Assembly (NCBI GenBank): GCA_011009095.1
Contig: VTPC01000934.1
Coordinates: 64,045-128,044 of the forward strand
Direction of reading: 5' to 3'
DNA from: Ignelater luminosus
Lineage: Eukaryota > Arthropoda > Insecta > Coleoptera > Elateridae
Length of the DNA stretch: 64,000 nucleotides
The position numbers were made by a program, and so were the translations under genes. Shown here piece by piece: positions 13,801 to 25,320 of the stretch (positions are counted from its first letter, which is position 1; each line of letters opens with the position of its first letter). The notes under the pieces are model-generated. The model saw only the letters and a list, made by a program, of their open reading frames with translations, searched no databases and was not told where the DNA came from.

Positions 13801-16689
13801 CGAGGTTATCAGTCAATGCAATTGGTTACGACAAATATAGCAACAGAAAGAGATGGGCTAGATTCTCATTGTGAGATTTGGCAAGTTGGAAAATTCAAGA
13901 TTGGATCTCTGATGACTTTTCGGCTTTTCCGAATCAAAATAAACAGAGATGACGTAACTTCAAAACTACTTATTATGCACGTGTAATTAATTATGCCCCG
14001 TTCTCAATCGCTTGGCCTTTTATCACCAATAGAAAATTATTAAATTTGTCATGAACAGTCTCCTACTGATTATAAAGAAAAAAACAGTTCTAGTTACCCT
14101 CACAAAACAAAAGTAAGATCGATGAACCTGAAACTAAGATTTAACTTTTTTATATCAAGAGTATTACAAGCTTTTCGCCAAAGACTTTTAATTTAGACTT
14201 TTATCAGGAATCTGCAAACTTTAAACTCGATACGATATGACTGAAGAAATACATAGAGTGGAATTTTTTTATTCATCATTCTCACTACGAATACCTACTG
14301 TGATAGTGATCATGCGGTTGGATTAATTTCTTGAATATCTTTTGTTTCTTTTGCATACGGTTCGTGTTTCACTCTGTTTTCTATATTTTATAATCATTGA
14401 TCATTACGAGTGTTTCATTTTAAATGATTTTGACTGTACACTGTAAAATCGCAAGACTTTTTTATTACAAAGACGTAAGACTGAAACTCTTTGTAAAAAA
14501 AAGTTTCTATTCGGTATTGTTGAATTATTAAATAACCGTAAACGGTACAAGAAGCAGTATTTTACGGGAAGATATAACAAAAAAACAAGTAGAAAAAAGA
14601 AAAATCGACAAACAGAAACAGATGAAAAACTCGTGCGTATGTTTGTTCTTTTTTTAATTATTGTTGTGTTAGAAGATTTTGCTTTTTATTAAATTCATAA
14701 ATAAGCGGAGAATACATAAAAATGAAATTATTTGAGAATGACAATTTACAATTCCCGATTAATAATTAATTGATATGATATGAAATACTACTACATAACT
14801 TTCCAATGTTCCTTCTAAAACGCTAAGCATGAAATTTCAGAATTTCTAGGTTAGGTCGTTCAGATTTCAAATTTCCAGTTTATTTTTAAACTAAACTTGA
14901 CCTGGAACAAGCAACCTTTTTAACCTCTTTTCAAGTTATATTTAATAAAAAGAGCTTTCTTTCTGTAATTGACTGAAACAAGAAAAAAGAAATGATAAAA
15001 GAATTTTTCATTTTACTCAAACATCTGCCGTGAAGTAACTACCCAGAACTGCGGGTTATTAAATCATCAGTTGCCTTCGTTAGATATACAAGTTTATCTT
15101 GAGCGAGGATTAATTCAACTTGCGTCCTTTAACTTCATTTCGTCCTTTTTTGTGATTGATCATCTTTAATTTTCAGAGCAACAAATGCTAAAGTTCACGT
15201 GTTTCGATTCGCAAATTTAACTCCGAAATGGAAAAACGCGTGTGCAAGATTTTTGCATGGAAAGCAAAAGCTTACACAATCCCCAAGGGCAGAAAGATAA
15301 ATCTCGTCTTGTTTATCACCGGGTGATTTATTTGTAAATAAAACTATCAAGTAAACAAAATAAGTAAGCACACAGAAGTCAACAAGCGAACAAAAAGTTG
15401 ATGCTTCAATTAGGAACATTTCTGTTTTATTATGATTATTCATGGTAAAATATTATTAAATAAAACTTAACAAAAGAATTTGTACCTGGTTAATAATTGT
15501 AATAAATTTTACATGTTTTATAAAGTCAACTCAACAAAAAAAGTAAATTATCGAAATACCTAATCAAAATTTAGTAGGAGCTTGTTTTATAATCTTTAAA
15601 CACGCACCTTTATAATTCAGCAGGAATTTATTGATTAAAGTTTTTAAGCCTTAAAAATTTACTAAAAGGCCATTAAAAAAAGCTTTGACCTATTTCTCTA
15701 CTAAAAACGTATTATTATATTCAGAATTTTAATTTTTACAATTTAATAATTTAGCTTTTCGTCAAAATTAAATTTTCATAGACATTGTCTATTGTAAAAC
15801 TTCAAATTATTAAGTGGCTGAAAAGAGATGATCAAATAACTCGACTGTTTTAGGTATTACGCAACCAATATCTTAACGCAGGCTTTAAAAAAGGAAAGCT
15901 AAGTTTTTGTAAAGACACTTTCTAAAACAATTTTTTTTAAACAAAACCTGGAACAACCGCAGTAGCAACAGGTTAATTACATTAAGTTTACACGGTACAG
16001 AAAATTTTTTATCTTTTAATTACTTATTACTCTAATAACATGTAAGAGAAACTTCTGTGGCTCTGATAGTTATGCATTCTATTATAAACCTAAAGGTCGT
16101 GGTTTGATCGCTGGTCGAGGTCCCTCTATCAAGATAGTTGTCGGGATGTTTCAAATTGCGTCGAGTTTATTTTAATTGAATTAGGACGAGCCAAGCCTAA
16201 AAATTTCGGACGCCGGGGGACTTACTTCTATATTGTTTTGCTAAACTACACATACTAGGTTAGCGTCTACTGGCAATTAAATATTACCACTCATTCCGTA
16301 AATTTTTTCTGCTGTTTGATATTAGAGTATCCATGACCTGTTATTAGAGCTAAACTTATCCTGATGTCATGTTGGCCTCGTTTTACCCTGTACTAAAGAA
16401 GCGAACTGCCCAAGTCGCGGAAAGGAAATAGCAACTAGATTGATTGACTGCGTACTACGTAGCTCTAATGTCTTGCATAAATACCTTAGAATTCCAGATT
16501 TTGTAATAAACGTTCTTCAAACTAAATGCAGTCAATGGTCTTCAAGCTTTGGAGCTTTCAGAAATTTGCATGCCAATTTATAACGTTAGACTGCTTCGAC
16601 GCTTTGCGGTTCCATGGCACATTGAACTGCCCTTTTTTATCCTTTAAACAAAACAAAACTAACGTGATCAAGCTTGCGGATCTCCATAT
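10893..16689 (+). other. Intron 2 of the CUB/CTLD gene, left part
   Basis: AT-rich sequence with no gene recognised. Near 12560-12860 short degenerate direct repeats of the type gtaattgttgtac occur several times, which suggests a decayed simple array. Open frames at 13238-13840 are under 85 codons and show no domain. Confidence 0.6.
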
Positions 16690-18940
16690 CCATTTCCTTA
16701 CGCGACAATCAGACTTTTTCCAACAATCTGGCCAACGTTTGGGCTTTGCTCTTTTCTTCCTTAACCATCTTGAAAAAACCTAGCTAACCTGATAATTATC
16801 TCCTGAAGATCAAATTTCGCCAACTAACAAACTATTCTACTGAGAGCATTCTTCACATATGACAATACAGAAAACATTTGTGGGCTACAATCAGAAGATA
16901 AACCCAAGAATTGTAAGGAAGAATACACTGCCTGTGTAAATTCTTTTGGCGCTTCGCGGTTCTGTCACACATCACGCTTTAATCTAACCTTGTCGATCTT
17001 TGGCATTTTCATAACTTCTTCTAACGATCGGACTTTATTAACAGTCAGCTCAATTACGTCGGCCAGTATTTGGGCTTTGGGCTTCTTTTCTTTAAGCTTC
17101 ATAAAGAAAACTAGCCTGGTTGGGCTTCAGCGTTTTAATAATCGTATACTGACGGTCAAACTTTACCAACAATTATGCCAACTGCAGCCAATGTTTGAGT
17201 TTCGCACTCCACTTCTTTGACTTACTTAAAGAAACCTAACATGGTTCTATGGCCGAGCTTTGCCCTTCTTAAAATTATCTTCTGACTGCCAAGTTTTGCT
17301 AACTAATAGGCCACTTACGGTGGCCAACATACAGTTGACCTTTGACTGCCATCCGACACAGCAAAGAAATGCATCTTTATCTCAATCTAAATTAGAATTA
17401 TTAATATACTGAACGTATTATTCATGCATGGCAACTCAAGAAACCCGCGTAATGAGACCCAGTTTTGGTATTTCCATAACTATCTTTTAACGTTCGGATT
17501 TTGTGAACACTCAGCCTCTTCTTCTTTAAGATCCTTAATGAAAACTAGCCTAGTTGGGTTTCAGCATCTCCATAATGATTTCCTGGAAGTCAGGTTTTAC
17601 CAACAATCAGGACAACTACAGCGGCCAACGTTTAGGTTTTGCATTCTACTTTTTTAACTTTCTTCCTTCCTTCTCTGCGGCACTACAGCATTGGAGGGCC
17701 CCAGCGTGCTTCACAACAGTTATCCACTCATCTTTGTCCGCTGCATTCTGCCTCCATCTCCGGACATCAAGTCTTCTCAGATCCGCTTCTACATCCTCTG
17801 TCTACATGAGCGGTGCCTTCCTCTTCTCCCTCTTCAACTCGGCCCACTCACAAAAACCTTCTTGAGTTGCTCTCTAAACGTGCCCCAACATCATATTTAA
17901 TTTCAACGACAACATTACAGTTTCCAAACGGCTGCTGGAGTTCCGCATTGGTTCTTATCCGTCAGGCCTGCTCTTCCTTAACCGACCCATATACGAGTAT
18001 CTTTCTCGATACTTTCCTTTCCTATCTTCTTAGGGCTCCCTCATTCCTGGCGGTCGAGGTCCGCGTTTCGCTGCCATACATTACAACTGGGCAAATGACT
18101 CTGGGGTGCAATACTATTTTAGTTTTCTGCTTACCTTCCTCGACTTGAAGAACCTTAGGAGGCTGTAGCAGCTTCGATTAGCAACAGCTATTTTTCTTTT
18201 TACGTCCTCTGCTACAGAATTATCCTCTGTAATTGGAGCTCTCAAATATTTGAAATAACTCACTTTTCCAAAAGTTTTCCCGCCGATATTTACAGTGACC
18301 TTTTCTTCAATTCTCCTCTTTCTAGTCATGTGCATGTATTTGGTTTTAGCTGTATTTACCTGAAGACCCACATTTTTGCACGAAAACCGCGCTGGTAATC
18401 CCTGAAAAGGGTTTCGGAAATAGCAGCCAGTCGTCTGACCATTACTTTTGCAAATACTTTATAGGAGGCACTTAATAATGAAATTCCCCTGTAGTTTTCG
18501 CAGACCGTTTTGTCTCCCTTTTTTAAGAATGAGACTCTCCACTCCTTTGGCATTGTCTCTAACTGCCAAATTTTCTTTATGAGCTCATGCACCACCTGAT
18601 CAGCTTAGTTGGGCTTCAGATCTCCATAATGATTTTCTGGAGGTCAGATTTTACCAACAATCAGGACAACTACAGTGACCAACGTTTGGGCTTTGCACTC
18701 CACTTTTGTACCAGAGAATAAAGATGAGAGGTTGTAAAATGAGTAAAATAAACAAAATTAGAAATAAATAGAAAAATACAACATTTGTGTAAGCTTCTCT
18801 GACGCATTGCGCTCCTCTTCTTTATCCTTCTCAAAGCAAATCAATCCAGCTTTGGCATTTATATAATAACATTATCTTCTGGCGGTTTTGTCAACAATCC
18901 AACTATCCTGCGGTATAGTTTAGCGTTTCCTAGAGCTACT
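16690..18940. repeat. Degenerate tandem repeat array interrupted by a LINE fragment
   Basis: A block of diverged direct repeats about 110 bases long. The clearest copies are at 17118-17226, 17547-17662 and 18603-18715; they share words such as gttgggcttcag, tttaccaacaatcaggacaa and ccaacgtttgggctttgcac. Partial copies lie near 16690-16790, 17030-17110 and 18840-18930. The two best copies flank the non-LTR fragment at 17665-18597 almost directly. Open frames through the array are by-products of the repeat and are not taken as genes. Confidence 0.75.
17665..18597 (-). mobile_element. Non-LTR retrotransposon remnant, internally deleted
   Basis: Minus-strand reading gives reverse transcriptase text: ENYRGISLLSASYKVFAK near 18500, GLQVNTAKTKYMHMT at 18371-18325, PVVMYGSETRTS near 18080 and the C-terminal tail LRRLDVRRWRQNAADKDEW at about 17760-17700. 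These belong to the LINE class whose ORF ends in an RRWR..A.D..EW tail. The fragment is 5'-truncated at 18597. The palm core, including the catalytic FADD box, is missing: the text jumps from QRGFRA directly to NVGLQVN near 18375, so an internal deletion removed on the order of 150 codons. The 3' end has a GAAGGAAGGAAG-like tail, as in elements ending in short simple repeats. It is a dead copy inserted into the local tandem array. Confidence 0.85.
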
Positions 18941-21900
18941 GTAGTAAGATTTTATCAAGAAAGAAACAGGAAGAAGAAACATGCTGTTGAAAGAAATAGT
19001 AAAAGGGGGAATGATCTAATAATAAACCAATTCATTTATAATCAATTTCTGTGTAAACACTCTCATTTATTGCTTCCACTCCTAACCCGTGCCCAAAACT
19101 TCCAACTAGATCTTAGCTTGGTAAATATATCAGTTCTTGTTATAAAAAGTCAATTTAATTAAAAATAAACAGAAAAATGCACCATCCATAAATAAGCTTC
19201 TTCAATGCTTTGAGGCGACAAAAAAAGTTATTAATAGCAGGTCATGAGAATAAGGTTTTTCATAAGTAAAAAGTTTAAGAAATGCCCCTTAAAGAGTTTC
19301 TTAAGACAATATTAAGCACCAGTTTGAAAAGAAGAGGAACACCAAGCAATACAATACAAAAGTGTTGTGGAGCTTGTAAAAGAAAAAAGGTAATTGTAGT
19401 AAAGTGCAAGAAGTGAAAATAGAAGGAGAAGCGTCGCCTATTTTCACTACATTTGACGCGAACATCTGTAGAAGGTTAAAGCTTCTTAAAAATTAATATT
19501 AAATGAACCCATCTGTGTTTGTGGTTTCCTTAAAACATTTGAATTTTAAGGTCCAGCTGAATTCAAGAACTCGTCATTTAATTCTTGCTTTCTGACGAGC
19601 TTTTCTAGAGATTCTATTACATTAGCATTTAGAATTTAGAATAACAGATTGGAACGAAGATTACAATATATCACAACACACTTATTAGTATTAATGTTGT
19701 AAATAAATAAATAAATAAACAAAATTAAATAAATAAATACAAAAAGCCATCCAAAGTAATATCAACATGAAAAGATATTGCTATTAATATTTCTCAAATA
19801 CTTCTCACTATTTAAAAATATTTTTGTTGAAATTTTTAGAATTTTATTACACAAAACATAAAAGGAAATTTTTCTCATTAGAGTAATTAAAATTTTGTAA
19901 ACATGTTCTGTCTGTTACATCTAATTAAATAATGAAAGCTTTAGCTAAACAAGCCTATGGTTAAAAGAGCAAGTTGTTATTGATTACACGACCTACTATA
20001 TATATAAAGCGCAACAGGAGACAGGAATGCTAGGTTATTATCTACACAATATGTATTTACTGCAGCGTAACCCACGATCCCGTAATTATTAAATTAAATA
20101 TGGGGTTAGTTATACCCTCTATCGTCTATTCAAGGATAGTACCAAGCAAGGTAAATATAATAAATTCAAAATATAATTTACATTAATTAGTACAAGCACG
20201 TGCTCCTTACTACAGCAGAGGAATTATCTTTCAAAATATTTATTTTAATGTGCCGAATGAAAACATTTTTAAGTGTATAAATGTTAAATTAAATGTGTTT
20301 TTGGAGCAGATACAAAATTTAACCGACTTAAAATTGTAATACCGTCGGTAATCTTTAACCAAAGGGTTGTCTGTAAATGATAAGATAGACAGAGGTAAAA
20401 GGGATTTAGAAATGTTACGAAAGCTTTTATTTTGGAATTAGTTCTTTGTAAGTTAATTATAGTGAAAACACAAGGCAAACATTTGCTCTTGAAATATCGA
20501 GAAAATAGCTTCGGGTGTTTATATAAAATTCTATATTTTGGTGTTTTCATTTTGAAGGTAAAGGTTATAAGAGTATTTTTCTTTGTATTAAAGTAGGTAA
20601 TGCCGTGTTAATATCAGAACAACATAATTCAAGTTTTTTATTTTTCTAATAACAACAGTTGCGGATGGCGACTTCTTATTGAGAGGAGGTAACATAAAAA
20701 ACAAAATAATTAATAAAACTGAAGTCAAGACTTATAAAGTATTACCTCATAAATGCAATGAAAGAAAACTACATACTTTTCTAAATACAGTCTTTAGTAA
20801 AGGGAATTTATATTTTAAAATTCTTAACGAAATGAGGTTATGGTTATCTGGAGACTTTTTTAAACTGCGACTTCACACCCCGTTAAGCTGAAAGTCTATT
20901 GGGTTTTTAATAAAATCTGATAAAGACACAAACTGTATTCTAAAGAGTAACAAGTTTTGTTGCCAAAGATCTACTATCTAGATGGTTCGTTTCATGTACG
21001 AAAAAACCTTGAAGCAAGTATTAAAACTCTACTGAAGAAATGACATAGTCGTTATCATTAACTGCGTTTTTATATAATTTCCTTTGTCTTCAAAAATAAT
21101 GAAGCATTTGGTCTCATTATTGAATGAGATTCTCTAAGACAAGTGATTTAAGAGTTTCAGACTTAAAGGTTAAAATCGGATTCCTTGATCATCTTATCAC
21201 GCGTCGATTACAATAGGCAGAGTGATGTATGGACCTGCCTTCATCACTCTAGTGACGATTCTCTATCTACTTATAACATACAACCTTAATCCTACTCAAA
21301 TACCACACCAAAACTGAAGAATCATTAAGACATTTACTAAAAAAATAAACGTAATTGTTTAATATTTTAAAAGCTTAGATGAACTAGTCAAAGACAAATT
21401 TAGATTTCTTTATTAAAGTTCAAGAAATTTAAAAACTTACCAGTTTGTGAGATTCCCTCAACATAAATTTAAGGTTACCGATTACTTAAACGTTACCTAT
21501 ACAACTTCTTATATCAAAAACTTTGTTTTTACTTTGCAAAAAAGTATTCAAATTTGAAACGCAGGACAAAAGATGCAGTAAAATCTGCAGATTGTGACTC
21601 ATCTAGCAAACGTCTCATCTTAAACGTAAAGATAGAAAAAAAATAAATAATTCCATTTAGAACTTAGAATTGTCGAAGGGAAGTTTAGATCCTTTTATCA
21701 GCTTTCGGAAAATCCCAACAGCTTCCATAATAAAGTTAACAGTTCGTGGGATTCTCTCAACGTAAATTCCTTAACGTTTACAAGAGAATTAATCATCCTT
21801 ACATGTTTCCTATATGGCTTCTTATGCTAATGCCAATTCGGAATACACGAACATTTCCATAACATCTAAAGTTAAAACTTTCCATAATTTGCCTCTAGTT

Positions 21901-22159
21901 TACAAGAAAGTACCTGCAAGATTCCAAAACACAGATTTTTTTTCATTACGAACACCACTTGGTATTTTGTTGTTATAATCTGGTCAGTAAAGACCAATGA
22001 GCAACTTAAATCTTTCTTATTGTACTAATAAAGAGAGATTAAACTAAAGTATGCTCATCAGTGTCCTCGGTGTTTTGATCTTAGTACACTAGTTTAACGT
22101 GTACACTTCCGCACATTACTTTGCTTTTTTACTGTCAGTAAACTAATTCAAATGGTTTA
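18941..22159 (+). other. Intron 2 of the CUB/CTLD gene, middle part
   Basis: AT-rich sequence with a simple AAAT repeat at 19700-19739. No coding text was recognised; open frames at 20284-20550 and 20679-20891 are under 90 codons, low in complexity and without motifs. Confidence 0.6.
19700..19739. repeat. (AAAT)n microsatellite
   Basis: Imperfect run of AAAT units, interrupted once by aacaaaatt. Confidence 0.9.
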
Positions 22160-23300
22160 GTTAAACTTCGGACGTATTTTTTGATAACGTTATCGACAAT
22201 TTCAACATCCAGATCCCTATGTAGGTTGTCATTCCGAATGTACCTAGGAGTATCGACAATACCACGAAGTAGTTTGTTCTAGAAACTTTGTATGATGCTT
22301 CCATTGCTTTTGCTGGTACAACCCCAAAGTTGAATACCATAAATCCAAACTGACTTAAGGACTTATTATATACTGATAGAGACAAATATCGACCCATTAA
22401 CCAATACATTTTTCTGTATTTTTGCTTGAGTTCTTCGTGTTTCTTCTTTACATGCTGCTTCAAGTTTGGCATCAAGCGTCATGCCTAGATATTTGGCTGT
22501 ATTTTCATAAGGAACAACTTATTGGTTGATATAAACCAGCTTGTGCTTGATTCTTTCATTGATAAAGTCGACATGCACTGATTTTGTCTCGTTAAGTTTA
22601 ATTTGCCATTTCTTTATCCAACTTTGTACTTTAGCGATGACAGTTTGTAACTTTTCTGTTGTATCAGTGTTGTTGTCACTTCTTGCCATGATTGTGGTAT
22701 AATCGGCAAATGTAGCAACAATATTTTGTTCGAATGTCGGCAGATCAGTAGTGTATTGAAGATATAGAGTTGTCCTAAAACACTACGCTGTGGCACACCC
22801 GCTTGAATTTTTTTAAAATTAGAATAGGCATTATCTTGCTTGATCCTGAAGTACCTTTCTGTTATATATGTTTCTAGGATTTTTGAGTATTCGAAGGGAA
22901 GAAGTAGTTTGAGCTTATGATTGAGTCCCTCATGCCAAACCTTATCAAAAGCCTGAGCAACATCCAAAAATATTGCCGAGCACTTTCTTCTTCTCAAGCG
23001 ATTATTCAATTATCAATCGTGGAATGTTAATTTCGGAACCCGAATTGATAATCCGGAATGAGATTTTTTTTCTACAATAACTTTTAGTCTTTTTAACAGA
23101 AGTTTTTTGAATAATGATAGGTAGCAACGATATCGGCCGATACAAGGTTTCGTGGGGTGGTATGCCAGGTTTCAGGATTATAATGACTTCAGCCACCTTC
23201 CACAGTTGAGGTACATATTTTAGTCAAAACGATGTGTTGAGCAAATTGGTAAGTTTCGCCAAAGCTTTTCTAGGTAGTTCTTTCAGGACTTGCCTAGTAA
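22160..23300 (-). mobile_element. Jockey-like non-LTR retrotransposon remnant
   Basis: The minus strand shows, in order, EVIIILKPGIPPHET and YRPISLLPII (near 23200-23100), FLDVAQAFDKVWHEGLNHKL (near 22960), QAGVPQRSVLG (near 22800), ATFADYTTIMAR (about 22716-22681), WIKKWQIKLNETKSVHVDF (near 22600), TAKYLGMTLDA and YGIQLWGCTSKS (near 22310), and LRGIVDTPRYIRND (near 22240). This is the Jockey-clade reverse transcriptase order. Several frameshifts and stops break it. The catalytic box reads FADY where the family has FADD, and the GVPQGS motif reads GVPQRS. The endonuclease end is absent, so the copy is 5'-truncated as well as mutated. Confidence 0.9.
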
Positions 23301-24407
23301 AACACAGATTGCTATCCAGTTTCCAACGCCAATGATAGGACGGTTTTACTTGACCCAATTGCACTGGCGAAAAAGCTAGTGAATTAGAACGGTACAGCAC
23401 GATCGCAACACCGCTTTTGATTTTACAAAAACGAGACCAACAAGCGGTGAGTCTAAATCAGATTGATCTCTATTAGATTACATTATACTCTTCTTCTAAA
23501 GATTCTGAATTTTAAACGTCAAATCCCCACCATTAGATGGGCCACAAAGAATTATATTCATTTTCTATTATAAGCTTTCAAACATTATGCCAACGAGAAG
23601 GGTGTATTGAACAGAAAGACCTGGAAGCTTAACCTTCAGAATGTGACAGCTTGACATACATAATTTTCCATACATAATGACTAAAATAGTCCTAATGACT
23701 AGATTGGATCATGAACATAATTAGATTCATTTATCATAAATTATGTTTTACCTTAAATTTTTATATCTTAGAATTTTCAGTAAACTGCTATTCCCTAGTT
23801 GTATATTTGAAAAACAAATGGACTTTGACACACAACACTGTATATGTAAAATTAAAACAGAATATATAATAAATGAAACTATTTATTTATATTCAAGGGA
23901 TAATTAATAACAACAAATTATTGTAAAGAGTGTGGCCGTATATTTAGTTATGACCATTAAGATAACCCAAATTTCATTTTTTAACGCAAGGTGCAATTGC
24001 TTTTCTAGATAACTATTTATATTTTTCTAATTGAGATAATAAGGCATAACTTATATCAAGCAACAAATTTTAAAATTTTAGTTTATCTTCCTATAAAATT
24101 TAAAAGCGTCTACTTTTGTATCTAACCCTGTACAGCTTCAGAAATAGCTAAAGTGTAGTTACCTATTGATTTTAAGTTCGTTCTTTATCTTGTTTGGTGT
24201 TAATAAAATTCCCAGTCAATCGGAAACTATTTTGAACTACAAATGTCTTAAAAGTTTTCCAACTACTAAACCCGACTGCAGTTTAACTACTTTGAAGTTA
24301 TATATGAGTTTATATCGCGAAAACTTTAAGAGCATCAAAAATAAGAATTGATTTAATTCAAGAAATTGAATAAAATGCAAAACTTTAATTTTGTCTTATG
24401 TTTACAG
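23301..24407 (+). other. Intron 2 of the CUB/CTLD gene, right part
   Basis: AT-rich intron sequence ending in a clear acceptor (ttttgtcttatgtttacag). A 61-codon frame at 24166-24351 ends before the exon and shows no motif. Confidence 0.7.
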
Positions 24408-25320
24408 ACTGCCATCTCTGGTTAATACCAGAAGCATCATCGTTATCCTGGAAAGATTACCCCAGAACAGGAGACTGCCAAACATGGTTTCCAGGACACG
24501 ATTCTAGAAGAGGTTTAGTAATCGAACTTCTTCGCCTAAATGTTCCATGTTCGAGGGGTTATTTACATTTTTCCGGTCTCAATATCACTCAACATCAATA
24601 CATCAGGAGCCATAAACAGGCGCATCTCTGTGGAAAATTAGAAGAGCTTTCAGATTCAGATCGTCATATTTTTTTTCCTTCATCGCACACACCACCGTTT
24701 CTTCATTTACACGGCGTACCAATGTTCGCGTTTTCTTATCGATTAGTGGACTACTGTTATAACATGACCTTCGTAACACGAAATGGTTCCTTTGAGTTGA
24801 AACCGAGCGGAGATCTAGAGTGCACATTTAAAATTTATCTGCCTTATGGAAACCGCGTCGCTTTAACGTTACTGATCGGTGATAGCACTTCTACGGGAGT
24901 TCCAGATACCAACGTTGATTTCCAAGAGCACAAAAGTGGTGACGTGAAATGCGAGGGCCTATTGACACAACTATTGGACGGGGAAAGTGCCTGGTGGCAT
25001 TGCACCAAACCAGGAGATGCCGAAAGGCAAATTCAAATACTCTCAAGGGGGAATAAAGTGGTGTTAAGAGTTTCTGTGAGGAGTTCTAGTGGTAGTGCTT
25101 TGGGTTTGAGAATGTTTTACAAAGCGGAATCGGTGGAGGAAATCGTGGGGAGATGCGGATTCGGATGGGTAGCGTTAAGACAATTTTGTGTTGCAGCACT
25201 CGAAGCTGCTAAACTTCCCTGGGCTCAAGCTGAAATGGAGTGTACAAGAAAAGGGGGACACCTAATTAGTATTAGAAATGAACATGCTCAAAACATCGTG
25301 GATAATTTGTTACTAAATAG
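24408..25320 (+). CDS. CUB/C-type lectin gene, large exon 3 (CUB-like regions and CTLD start)
   Basis: This exon of 913 bases lies between a tttacag acceptor and a gtgagt donor. It encodes about 304 residues of a secreted or extracellular protein. The first 130 or so residues are CUB-like and cysteine-rich (DCHLWLIPEAS, GYLHFSGLNIT, AHLCGKL, YRLVDYCYNMTF). A second beta-rich segment follows (NGSFELKPSGDLECTFKIYL up to LGLRMFYKAE). From about 25148 the long-form C-type lectin fold begins with CGFGWVALRQFC, then WAQAEMECTRKGGHLISI, the typical first helix and strand of a CTLD. Sequons at NIT, NMT and NGS are consistent with a glycosylated ectodomain. The exon ends with two bases of a codon and continues in frame at 50780. 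I do not assign a gene symbol. CUB and CTLD folds usually mediate protein or glycan binding at the cell surface or in matrix; the ligand cannot be read from the sequence. Confidence 0.92.

Noticed and set aside
17554..18148. Plus-strand frames of 103 and 111 codons, serine/leucine-rich
   Set aside because: They are antisense to the non-LTR element and run out of the repeat array; the minus strand gives real reverse transcriptase motifs.
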